Shown piece after piece: positions 9,654 through 19,300 of a stretch of 64,000 nt of DNA (positions are counted from its first letter, which is position 1; every line of letters begins with the position of its first letter). The notes below the pieces were generated by a model. The model searched no databases, was not told the origin of the DNA, and saw only the letters and a program-made list of their open reading frames with translations. A program made the translations under genes and the position numbers. The DNA is from Anaerobiospirillum sp. NML120448 (GTDB lineage Bacteria > Pseudomonadota > Gammaproteobacteria > Enterobacterales > Succinivibrionaceae). Location: the NCBI RefSeq assembly GCF_023050945.1, contig NZ_JALKIM010000011.1:1-64000 (forward strand), in the 5' to 3' direction.

Positions 9654-11453
9654 TTAGATTGCACCATACTTGCTTTGTAAACGGCGATTGAGTCGCATTG
9701 GGCAGAAGCGTGGGCCACACATAGAGCAGAAAGCTGCCTCATGAGTATGACACTCATCTTCGTCCATTTGAGCACGCCATACATCGTAAGCATGTTGCTC
9801 ATCAAAGCTTAGGGCAAATTGGTCAAGCCAACGGAAAGAAACACGAGCACGGCTCATGGCATGATCCATGTTATAAGCTTGCTTAATACCCTTAGCTAAA
9901 TCAGCAGAGTGAGCGGCAATCTTATAAGTGATAAGACCTTGCTTAACATCCTCTGGAGTTGGTAGAGCTAAGTGCTCAGCTGGAGTTACATAGCAGAGCA
10001 TAGCAGTACCATGCATACCAATAGTAGTAGCACCAATAGCAGAGGTAATATGATCAAAACCAGCACCCACGTCAGTTACTAATGGGCCTAAGGTATAGAA
10101 TGGAGCGTCATGACAGAACTCCTCTTCTAACTTTTGATTTTCCTCAACACGGTTTAAAGGTACGTGACCAGGGCCTTCAATAAAGCACTGTACGCCACGC
10201 TCATAGCAACGACGTGCTAATTTACCAATATTGCGTAACTCACCATATTGAGCCTCATCACAGGCATCATAAATACCGCCTGGACGTAAACCATCACCTA
10301 AAGATAAAGCTACATCATACTTGTAGCAGATATCCATTAATTCATCAAAGTGCTCAAAAGCCATGTTCTCACAATCATGTTGCATCATGTGAGAGGCCAT
10401 AATAGCGCCACCACGAGAAACAATACCCATGACACGCTTAGCAGCATGAGGTAATAAATCCTTGGTTAAACCAGCGTGAATAGTGAAGTAATCAACACCT
10501 TGTTTTGCTTGATCTTCAATTACGCCCTTAAATACTTCCCAAGATAAAGCATTAGCATCGCCACCTGCACGATCTAAGGCCTCATAAATAGGCACAGTAC
10601 CAATAGGTACAGGGGAGGCTCTTAAAATAGCAGAGCGTAATTCCATGAGATTTGGTAGACCAGTAGATAAATCCATTACTGTGTCAGCACCAAAGCGTAA
10701 AGACATCTTAAGCTTGCCAATTTCCTCCTCAAAGCCAGAGGATACAGCAGAAGCACCGATATTAGCATTAACCTTGGTTAAGAAGCGCTTGCCAATAATC
10801 ATAGGCTCGCTCTCAGGATGGTTATGGTTAACTGGAATTACGGCACGACCTGCGGCAATTTCATCACGAACCATCTCAGGGGTTACAGCCATGTGCTCAC
10901 GCTTAAGCTTAATTACACCCTCACCGAAGACAGCCTCAGTAGAGGACGCAAACTTATTGGCAAACTCTTTAGGATCAGTAATTTGCTCTAAGAAGCATGC
11001 AGACTCACGTAAAGCTACGTACTCCATTTCAGGAGTGATAATACCTGCACGAGCATAATCTAATTGAGTCTTAGGCTCACTACCACGAGCGGCAATATAT
11101 TGCTCACGAATTTTGGCGCGTTCTTGAGTAGAGTCAACATCAAAATCAACAATATAACGAGTAATGGTATCGCCATTAGTAAGCTTTAATTGAGCGTATG
11201 GAACCTTAATTTGTGATGCCCCATCTTCAAACTCAACCATAACTTTCTTAAGCTCTGGACGCTTAATTTCTTTGGCAGCTTTCTTACCCTCTACAGCATT
11301 ACCAGCAAGCTTATTATGTAAGTGAGCGGCCTTAGCAGCGGCTAAATCATCAAAATGAATCTTGCTAATGTTAAGAGTTTCACCTTGAGCGGCACCTGCT
11401 GATAATTCATCTTGAGATGAAGAGAGTTTAGTAAATTGAGGAAAACGTAGCAT
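9654..11453 (-). CDS. thiC: Phosphomethylpyrimidine synthase ThiC
   Basis: Radical-SAM enzyme that rearranges aminoimidazole ribotide to HMP-P, the pyrimidine half of thiamine. About 599 residues. Landmarks are the catalytic core with NIGASAVSSG, RFGADTVMDLSTG, FTIHAG and VSRGGAIMA, plus the non-canonical iron-sulfur motif CSMCGPRFC near the C-terminus (C-x2-C-x4-C). The start is the ATG at 11453 with AAGGA eight bases upstream. It is the first gene behind the TPP riboswitch, so thiamine pyrophosphate should shut off the whole operon. Confidence 0.97.
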   Translation of the reverse strand: MLRFPQFTKLSSSQDELSAGAAQGETLNISKIHFDDLAAAKAAHLHNKLAGNAVEGKKAAKEIKRPELKKVMVEFEDGASQIKVPYAQLKLTNGDTITRYIVDFDVDSTQERAKIREQYIAARGSEPKTQLDYARAGIITPEMEYVALRESACFLEQITDPKEFANKFASSTEAVFGEGVIKLKREHMAVTPEMVRDEIAAGRAVIPVNHNHPESEPMIIGKRFLTKVNANIGASAVSSGFEEEIGKLKMSLRFGADTVMDLSTGLPNLMELRSAILRASPVPIGTVPIYEALDRAGGDANALSWEVFKGVIEDQAKQGVDYFTIHAGLTKDLLPHAAKRVMGIVSRGGAIMASHMMQHDCENMAFEHFDELMDICYKYDVALSLGDGLRPGGIYDACDEAQYGELRNIGKLARRCYERGVQCFIEGPGHVPLNRVEENQKLEEEFCHDAPFYTLGPLVTDVGAGFDHITSAIGATTIGMHGTAMLCYVTPAEHLALPTPEDVKQGLITYKIAAHSADLAKGIKQAYNMDHAMSRARVSFRWLDQFALSFDEQHAYDVWRAQMDEDECHTHEAAFCSMCGPRFCPMRLNRRLQSKYGAI

Positions 11454-11568
11454 CAAACAATCCTTTAGTTAAATTGCGGCGCTTAAAGCACGACAAAAAC
11501 TTGTCTTGAACAAAGCTTGATCAGGAAAGTGTGAACTACTAAGAGATAAGGAGGGGGAACCAAAAGAA

Positions 11569-11584
11569 TCAAGCCTTAGCTTGA
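11569..11584 (-). terminator. Possible attenuator hairpin before thiC
   Basis: On the minus strand TCAAGC-TAAG-GCTTGA is followed at once by TTCTTTT, about 100 bases after the riboswitch aptamer and about 115 bases before the thiC start. It could be the expression platform. The stem is short (6 bp), so this is tentative. Confidence 0.35.
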
Positions 11585-11677
11585 ATAAAAGGAAAGCAAA
11601 ACTGCCATGGAGACACACACGAAAATAACTAAGAGTTTGAATGCACTCTTAAACTATTAACTGTGTTTTATTAAAGT

Positions 11678-11775
11678 TGCCTGTTTCCCTTCGCAAATAT
11701 TATTCTTTTCAGGTTCGACGGATTTCGCCTCACTTTACATGGGCGCTCTCAGCTTTTACAGCACTCCGACAAGCA
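11678..11775 (-). promoter_or_regulatory. TPP riboswitch (THI element) of the thiC operon
   Basis: Reading the minus strand, the conserved boxes appear in order: GGAGTGC (11767-11761), GCTGAGAG (11753-11746), GAACCTGA (11716-11709) and GCGAAGGGAA (11694-11685). The ends TGCTTGT (11775-11769) and ACAGGCA (11684-11678) pair in full (one G-U) as the P1 stem. Size and order match the TPP aptamer. It lies about 225 bases upstream of thiC. Known biology: TPP binding represses expression of thiamine genes. Confidence 0.95.
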
Positions 11776-12184
11776 CAAACATTATAAGCACTTTTCACTC
11801 TAAGATCACAACAAATTTAATCTCTTACTACGATAAAAAAGAGCACACAACAAAATTTGCGCAACAACACTCCATTTCTCATCCTCAATCACCACAAGTG
11901 ATAAAGATCATACAGATCTGTTGAACTAGCATTTACAGCAATATCTACAGCGCCCTGCTATCTGCCATCACGGAACTATTTTGCATAGCCATCATGCTAC
12001 GAGCGTCCTTTAGGGAACCTGTCATAAATACAGTCAGACTATCAAATAGTCTGGCAGTCAAACTGGCTAGATGGCAGGCTGACCATCAGTCAGACTGGCT
12101 AGCTATCTAACTGGCAAGAGGACTGATGAGGCTAGCTTATGTGGGGAGTAGCTTACTGGTTAAGGTTGGCTTATGGGCCTTGCA
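11776..12184. other. Spacer between pbpC and the thiamine operon leader
   Basis: No gene is supported. At about 12030-12110 there is a set of short inverted repeats built on CAGTCAGACT, such as AGACTAT-CAA-ATAGTCT, with related copies of TCAGACTGGCTAG. They may be transcription-stop structures after pbpC, but no T-run follows on the minus strand. Confidence 0.35.
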
Positions 12185-15100
12185 TTATTGGTCCAGGCCT
12201 TGGACATAAACTTGGCTGCTAACACTATTGCCTAAGCTATCAATAATGGTTATTTGGTAAAAACCATCATGGGTAGGCTTAAAGCTTTCTAAATTATCAT
12301 TCAGCTCATCATTAATAAGCACATAATATGGAGCCTTGCCACCAGAAAACTTAATTAAAACCTCAGATGAGCTACCTAAGCTTAGACGGCTATTGTCCGT
12401 TGGAAAAGCTATGGCTAAAGGCTCTATAGTGCTTTTGCTGCCAAATTTATGTACCTGATTGTCCTTAGTATCAGATGTAAGATTGGCGTTATAACTTTGA
12501 TAGCCATCTTCTTTTTTGGTAACTAAGCCTAATTGTTTTACTTGTATCTTGGATAAAGCCATAGGAGGACGAGCATGTAAGAGCACATCATCTTCAATAC
12601 GCTTTTTACGCATATCATTGCTAGTAAGCTTAGTAATCACTTTAAATAAAATAGGTGCAGCATGGTTAAAACCTGTTCTTTGGTAACTTGGAGAACCATC
12701 ATTGCGTCCTGTCCATACACCTACAGTAATATTGTTACTTGATCCTAAAGCCCAAGCATCTCTGTTTTTATATGAGGTGCCAGTTTTATAGGAAACCTTA
12801 GGGCCTAAGGAAAAGTAATTATTACCAAAACCAAAAGGAGCTGGAGTGCCTTGCAAAATATTGTAAGTAGCACGAGCAGCAGCTGGTCTTACCATAGTTT
12901 GATAATGGATATGGTTTTCTTTAAGTGATTGGTAGCTACGCTCAGGCTTATTGCCCACAGTACGTACACTGGTCTTTTCTTTCTTATTTTCAGCATCAAA
13001 ATGGTATTTGTAATTATGCTTGCGCACCATAGCTGAGCTAGGACGCTTAGCACTTAATACTCGCAAAGGAGCACTTGAGCCATCATGAGCTAAAGACGCA
13101 TAGAGCTGAGTTAAATCAAACAGAGAAATACCACAGCCACCTAAAACTAAACTCAAGCTTGGTTTAGACTGCTTAGGCAAAACTAAAGAGCCATGAACAT
13201 AACTATTTAACTCTTGGGAATGATCATATAAATCGATGTCATTTTTCGTATTATTGATCATATTAATGAAGTTATCAGGGCCGATAGCTCTCATCACCTC
13301 TACAGCAGGCAAGTTTAAGGAAGCTTGCAAAGCTTTAGCGGCAGTAAGTTCACCATAAAACTGTCTATCATAGTTACGTGGCTGATAACCATCATAAATC
13401 TGCCCTTTATCAAGCAAAATAGAATTAGGATGTAATAGTCCTTGATCAAAAGCTAAAGCATAAGCAAAAGGCTTAAGAGCAGAGCCAGGCGAGCGCAAAG
13501 CTAAGGCTGAGTCTACATAAGAAATATCAGTACCCAATGCACCAACATAGCCTAAGACCTCAAAAGTATCATTATCCACCACTACTATGCTTAAACTATC
13601 TTGTTTATCTTCACCTAAGAAGCTATGTCTATACTCTTCTACAGCATTAATTAACAGCTCTTGAACCTTAGGGTCAATGGTGGTGTACAACTCACGAGGT
13701 AAAGGGCCTAGAGAGTTAAGCATCTTGAGCTTGCGCTCAAACTCTGTAGAGTGTAAGTCCTGACTCTGGCCCTGGCTATTGCCATGCCCCTGTCCCAAGT
13801 TAGAGCTATCAACATTAACAAATTTATTAAGACCGTCTTGTAGCGCAGCTTTGTTAAAGGCCTCATACTGATCTGGTTTGATACTAGCACCAGATAATTG
13901 CACCTCAATAACTTGATTAATAGTCTCTTTTTGCTCTTGGTTATGCTCTACTAGCTGAGCACCTTTTGCAGAAACTGATAGATCCTGACCTAAAGTATTT
14001 CCTTTAGCACTTGCTAGCTCTTGGCTATTATTCTCAAGGGCCTCTTTGCCTAAAGTTGGGCTCTGATCTTGATTATCTTTAGCGCTGTGAGAGCTTTTAA
14101 TGTCTTGCTCACTGCTGATAACTTGCTTACCAATAATATGAGCAGTTAACTCACGTAAAGCCTTGATTTCAGGGGTAATTAATTTAGAGGTAAAAATACT
14201 TTGACCTAAATAATAGGCATCTTGTGGTAGAGCATGGCGGACATTAGGAATAGGCTCTTTAGTAGCAAAAGCAAGAATATCTTGTTTAATAATCTTGTCA
14301 GTTACTGCCTTTTTAAGCACTTCATTTCTGTAATAGCGAGCACTTTTAGGATGGCGATCTGGTCTAATGACCTCTGGTGAGCGTGGCAATGCTACAAGCA
14401 AAGCCGCCTCAGCAGGAGTTAAATTCTTTGGGCTATGATTAAAGTAAATATAAGAGGCTGCATTTACACCCTCAATATTGCCACCAAAAGGAGCAAGGGT
14501 TAAATACAAAGATAAAATCTGATCTCTACCATAATAATGAGTAAGATACAGTGCGCCTAAAGCCTCTTTAGCTTTTGACCAAATACTACGCTCTTTAGGC
14601 TCAAGCATACGGCATACTTGCATGGCTATGGTAGAAGCACCTGACACAATCGAACCTGAGGTGATATTCGACCATAAAGCACGGCCTATGGAGATCACAT
14701 CCACACCAGGGTGAGAGTAAAAGCGCTCATCCTCAGAGGCAATCAACATTTTGATATAAAGAGGATCTACTTGAGATTGAGTAGTAAGAATTCTGTGGTA
14801 ACCATCCTTATTCATTGACGAATAAATGATATTACCTGACTTATCGTAAAGACTATGAGAGCGATCATAGAACCTACTAAGATCAGGGGCACACAAATGC
14901 ATTAGGCCATAAATACTACCCAAGCCCACTAAAGCCGACAAGCTCAGGGCACCAACCACATTACGAAGCCTAAACCATTTGCGCCTACCGCCTTTAGCCT
15001 CAGCCCCAGCCCCAACTTCATCTTGAGAGCCAAGGACAGCCTGCCCCTCCTTCTTAGAAAAAGAGCCTTTCTTATCATGCTTTTTATGATTGTTACCCTG

Positions 15101-15682
15101 CTTTTGTACCTTATCTGTAGCACCATCAGCATTCGCAACCTCATTAGCAGGAGTACCATTTTTAGTATCAGCGCTAGAGGCAGCATAAGAGCCAGTGCCA
15201 GTGTCAGCGTCTGCGACTGTACCAGTGGCAGCTGCAGTGCTAGTAGCGCTAGCTTTAGTATCATTGCTAGCACCTGCTTTAGCCTCGGCCTCTGGTGTTG
15301 GCAGTGTGCTCCCAAATTCCTCAACTTGCGGAGCATCCTCAATGTCTATTTGAGTATCGGTCTTGGCATCAATGCTTTCTTTAGCAGATGTTATAGGTTC
15401 GGCTGTTATAGGTGCTTGGTTAGCATCTGCAATAACCTCATGATTAGGCTTATTTGAGGTTGATTGAGGCTCTAAATGAGCATCATTAGGAGAATCTTGA
15501 TTGTGGTCAGCGTGGAGCTCTAACTCTGTAATGCTAGTCTTAGCATTAGTTACAGTAGCTACCTGTTCTTGAATAGCATCAATATTAGAACATAAGGATT
15601 CTGTACCATGATTATCATTAACCATTAATCTGGCTTCTGATTTAAGGCTCGGCTTGTTGGCATCCTTATTGTTCTTTGACAT
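12185..15682 (-). CDS. pbpC: Penicillin-binding protein 1C (PbpC)
   Basis: Bifunctional peptidoglycan glycosyltransferase/transpeptidase. Order: a cytoplasmic, low-complexity Ala/Asp/Thr/Lys-rich tail (1-240), one membrane segment (about 241-263), then the GT51 domain with ASEDERFYSHPGVD (catalytic Glu), GASTIAMQV and YLTLAPFGGNIEGV. The transpeptidase domain has SPGSALKPF (SxxK serine), SLN and KTGTSYKNRD, and the last 100 residues form the PBP1C C-terminal domain. At 1165 residues it is about 400 longer than E. coli PbpC, owing to the tail and a polar Gln/Ser/Asn-rich insert around residues 515-650 between the two catalytic domains. It follows the alpha-2-macroglobulin gene on the same strand, the classic pbpC-yfhM pairing. 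Confidence 0.93.
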   Translation of the reverse strand: MSKNNKDANKPSLKSEARLMVNDNHGTESLCSNIDAIQEQVATVTNAKTSITELELHADHNQDSPNDAHLEPQSTSNKPNHEVIADANQAPITAEPITSAKESIDAKTDTQIDIEDAPQVEEFGSTLPTPEAEAKAGASNDTKASATSTAAATGTVADADTGTGSYAASSADTKNGTPANEVANADGATDKVQKQGNNHKKHDKKGSFSKKEGQAVLGSQDEVGAGAEAKGGRRKWFRLRNVVGALSLSALVGLGSIYGLMHLCAPDLSRFYDRSHSLYDKSGNIIYSSMNKDGYHRILTTQSQVDPLYIKMLIASEDERFYSHPGVDVISIGRALWSNITSGSIVSGASTIAMQVCRMLEPKERSIWSKAKEALGALYLTHYYGRDQILSLYLTLAPFGGNIEGVNAASYIYFNHSPKNLTPAEAALLVALPRSPEVIRPDRHPKSARYYRNEVLKKAVTDKIIKQDILAFATKEPIPNVRHALPQDAYYLGQSIFTSKLITPEIKALRELTAHIIGKQVISSEQDIKSSHSAKDNQDQSPTLGKEALENNSQELASAKGNTLGQDLSVSAKGAQLVEHNQEQKETINQVIEVQLSGASIKPDQYEAFNKAALQDGLNKFVNVDSSNLGQGHGNSQGQSQDLHSTEFERKLKMLNSLGPLPRELYTTIDPKVQELLINAVEEYRHSFLGEDKQDSLSIVVVDNDTFEVLGYVGALGTDISYVDSALALRSPGSALKPFAYALAFDQGLLHPNSILLDKGQIYDGYQPRNYDRQFYGELTAAKALQASLNLPAVEVMRAIGPDNFINMINNTKNDIDLYDHSQELNSYVHGSLVLPKQSKPSLSLVLGGCGISLFDLTQLYASLAHDGSSAPLRVLSAKRPSSAMVRKHNYKYHFDAENKKEKTSVRTVGNKPERSYQSLKENHIHYQTMVRPAAARATYNILQGTPAPFGFGNNYFSLGPKVSYKTGTSYKNRDAWALGSSNNITVGVWTGRNDGSPSYQRTGFNHAAPILFKVITKLTSNDMRKKRIEDDVLLHARPPMALSKIQVKQLGLVTKKEDGYQSYNANLTSDTKDNQVHKFGSKSTIEPLAIAFPTDNSRLSLGSSSEVLIKFSGGKAPYYVLINDELNDNLESFKPTHDGFYQITIIDSLGNSVSSQVYVQGLDQ

Positions 15683-16253
15683 TAATGTATCGCTCCTAAC
15701 TTAAGGATAGTAAGCTATGCTAAAGCTTAGTCTGTCAGTATTTAATAGGTTTTAAGTACTTTGTCGTAACTTTGGCTTAATACAAGCTATCTTTGATAAG
15801 TACAAGATAAGGGCTTTGACTTTAGCAAACCAGCTTTGAAAGCAAAAGTTTGCTACTTTTCTTGTCTTAGATATATTTTTTAGGATTATACAATAATTTT
15901 CCTTACCTATAGATACCTCATATCACAATTATTCATCATCTAAAGCCATTTTAAACAACAATACTTAGGAAAAGATTGGCAAGGCACTGCAACTGCCTTA
16001 TTTGGCCATAGTCCTTACCAGAGCACAGCAGCACACCGCTGAGCACAGTAGCATACTGCTGCGTACTGCTGCGTACTGCTGCGCACCACTGTCTACCCTT
16101 AGCCTTCCAGAAGCTCAATCCACCCTGTGCCACTGTGCTCTCATGGCTTTGATGGCATAGCCAAGTGCTCATATTCTTAATAGATCTTTGCCCCAAAACG
16201 GCATAGCGCTAATTAGGCAAGCCTTGCTGGCTTTGTATACCCAAATAAAAGCA
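15683..16253. other. Spacer between the alpha-2-macroglobulin gene and pbpC
   Basis: About 570 bases without a supported gene. Around 16015-16090 there is a low-complexity run of GAGCACAG and GTACTGCTGC words (GTACTGCTGC occurs twice in tandem). The rest is AT-rich and probably holds the pbpC promoter, which I could not define. Confidence 0.4.
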
Positions 16254-16289
16254 AAAGCCATGATGCAATCTATACAACATCATGGCTTT
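16240..16289 (-). terminator. Terminator after the alpha-2-macroglobulin gene
   Basis: A perfect 12-bp stem, AAAGCCATGATG paired with CATCATGGCTTT (16254-16265 and 16278-16289), with TGCTTTTATTT following on the minus strand. It lies 55 bases past the stop, so pbpC is probably transcribed mainly from its own promoter. Confidence 0.85.
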
Positions 16290-16343
16290 GTAAGGTGGTT
16301 TTAACGCATTGAGCGCTATTAATTCAAGCTTAGTCAGCTATCA

Positions 16344-19300
16344 TTATTTACCTGAGATTTTAATTGGCTCAGGATTGATAGTAGTGCCATATTTACCTGG
16401 ATTATCCAAGTATTGCACAATGGCTTGTCCTTGAGTAAAGGTACCATTGTGAGCTGCTCTTAATACTAAGAATAAGCTGTAAGTATTAGGAGTGTCATAA
16501 TCAGAGAAGGTAGCTACTACCTGATCGTCACTGCTATCAATGGATGATGGCTGGTAAATAGTATCGTCCTCTTCAAATAATGAGCCAAAGGATGGATCGT
16601 TATAAGCAAGGTTACGAACAAATTCAAAACCAGCAGGCAACTTAGCACGAATTAAAGTCTTGGCATTAAGTCTAGTCTTAGCATTGACGAAAATCTCCAT
16701 CAATACTTCTTCATTTTGTCTAAACTCATATGTCTTTAAATCTACAGCGCCAGAGCGTGTCCAGTAGTTAACATTTACGCCAAAGCCCTTATCAGCAATA
16801 ACCTTATCTTGCTTATACTGACCTAAGAAAGAAGTAGTAGCAAAGAGCTTGTCATTGGTGCGATTGTAAACCTTAAGCTTACCAGGGCTTACCTCATAGG
16901 CTGGTCCTTGATTAGTAGCAGGAGCATCAGCACTTGGTTTTACCACAGTACTATCAGCACCAGCTTGGGCAATTGCCTGCTCTGAGGAGGTAGCCTGCTC
17001 AGCACTTTGTGCAGGAGCGGCAGCTTTATCTTTAGCGTCAGCGGTCGCTGGAGCTGCGCTTAATAAGGTTTTTAAGTCCTCTGGTGACAACATGACGCTC
17101 AAAGACTTAGTTTGGCTATCTAAAGCAGTGCTTGCTCTTAACATTGTAGCCATAGTGGTGTCAGATAAATAATCTGGACTTGCCTTAACCTCGGCTATAG
17201 AGTTAATTACATCCAATACTAAATCAGTGCGATTTAAGCGTAAAGCACTATCAATTACCGCAAAGCTAGCTTGTCTTAGTGACCAATAGCCAGATACTGC
17301 CAATTCATCAATTTGAGACAGAATACTTAAAATCTCATTAGTCTTATTGGCGCTATAAAGCTTCTCTTCTAGCTGTTGCCACTCTAATAAGCCTGCAATA
17401 GCTTTTTCCAAGGCTAAATTAGCTCTATTAGTGTCACCAATTTGATTGAGGCTATTGGCTAAATGGGCCAGCAACATTGGACGCTTAATTTTGTTTTCGT
17501 CCAACATATAGCGTACCTTAGCCTGGTTGACACTCTCGTAGCGAGAGAGGATCTCATAGGCATAAGCAGCTGTTTGGCTATAAGCAGAGCTTGCAACTTC
17601 ACGTAAATAGCTAAAGGCATTATTAACGGCTGTATCGTTAACAGCAAAGCCTTGGTCTTGAGCCTTTAATAAGACATCAATAGCATAAAGGGCGGTATAA
17701 CTGTTGTTTTCTGCAAAACTACCACTCTTAAGCTGACGAGCTAAGATACGAATGATGTTCTCTTGAATCTTTTCGTTGTATTGAGCCTCATTTTGATAGA
17801 GCGCAGCTAGATCTTGATACTCTTGGCTGTTAGTAGCCTCAGCTTGAGCTTGCTTTTGCTCCTGAGTTGCAATTAATTCTTTACCATAGAGTAATTGCCC
17901 CTCCAAAGAGGCCGCCAAAGAGCTTAAGCCGCCATAACCACCCTGACTTAGCTCCATAACAAAGGCTCTTGGATTTACATTTGGTAAAGTTGACCAAGAA
18001 ATCAAGGAAGCATCTACATTATTAAAATTAGTAGCTACATCATAAGTTACAGATTCGTTAGGGTTTAAAAACTCTACATAGTTCTTAAGCATTGGTAGCT
18101 GAGGTGAGGTTACAGTAAGATCATAACTATCAGTCAAGTTAAAATCTTGATTCATAACAGTTAAATTAATCTTACCTACACCACTGTCTAAAGCCTTAAT
18201 ATCAAAGAACTGATCTTCTCTAATGCCAGGCTTTAAAGAGCTGACGGTTTGCATAGAGCACTTAAGCACGCCCGAGCAAGAAATATCGACCTTAAACTCA
18301 GGATTCTTGGCCTTTAAATTGTGTAGATTTAAACGGCCTTGAACGCTGTCACCTACATTGAGATAACGAGGTAAACCAATAGTAGCCACAGCATTGTCTC
18401 TAATTAAGACATCACTATTAGCAGCACCTACCTTATCTTGATCCCAGGCTACAGCCATTACCTTTAAGCTACCAGAGAACTGAGGAATATCAAATTCAAC
18501 CTGAGCCTCACCTAAATCATTTAAAGGAACAATCTTAGAGGCTAAAGCAATAGTTTTATGAGGTACGGTTTGTAAGGAGGTCGCACCTGAGGCGTTCATC
18601 ATAAAGGCATCAGCTGCCTCACCATAACCTTGTCCTTGTTGCTTAGGATCGGTCATGATTAAGCCATAAGGGTCAATCAAGGTTACATCATAACCTTGGT
18701 CTTGCATAAAGACTTTGTTTGGATCTGGGCTCTTATAGTTAGTTAAACTTAAAATACCATTATCAACCAAAGTTACCTTAGCATAAGCCTTACCGCCTAC
18801 ACTGACATGGCCATCAGAGGCTATAGCAGATGGAGTAGCACTTAAAGAAACATTGAGCTTACTTTGAGGCTTAATTTCACTTGGTACATTAGCTACTACC
18901 TTAAACTTATGACTATTTAAGTCTAAGTTAATATCACAAATACCGACAGCACGGATTGAACCTACTTTATTAGTATTAAGTGGCGAGAAAATAGAAAGTA
19001 AGGCGTGACCCTGCGGAGCTAAATCCTCAGTTATTTCTAATGAGACTTCATTATGACCTTTCTTAATTTCAAAGGTCTTGAACTCATCAATGCCTCTATT
19101 ACCTAAAGCTAAATTAGCATAGCCATCAAATGGGCTTTCAAAGCTTAACTTAACCTTATCACCAATGTTATAGCTCTCTTTATCAGCATATAACATGACA
19201 CGATCAGGAGTATTAGCATCGCTAGAGCTCATAAAGCCCTTTACAAAACTTAAAGAAGTCTTGGACTTATCAGACTCAAGCTCTAAAACATAAGAACCAT

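Noticed and set aside
11739-11924. Small plus-strand frame over the riboswitch
   Set aside because: It overlaps the TPP aptamer on the other strand and has no family likeness.
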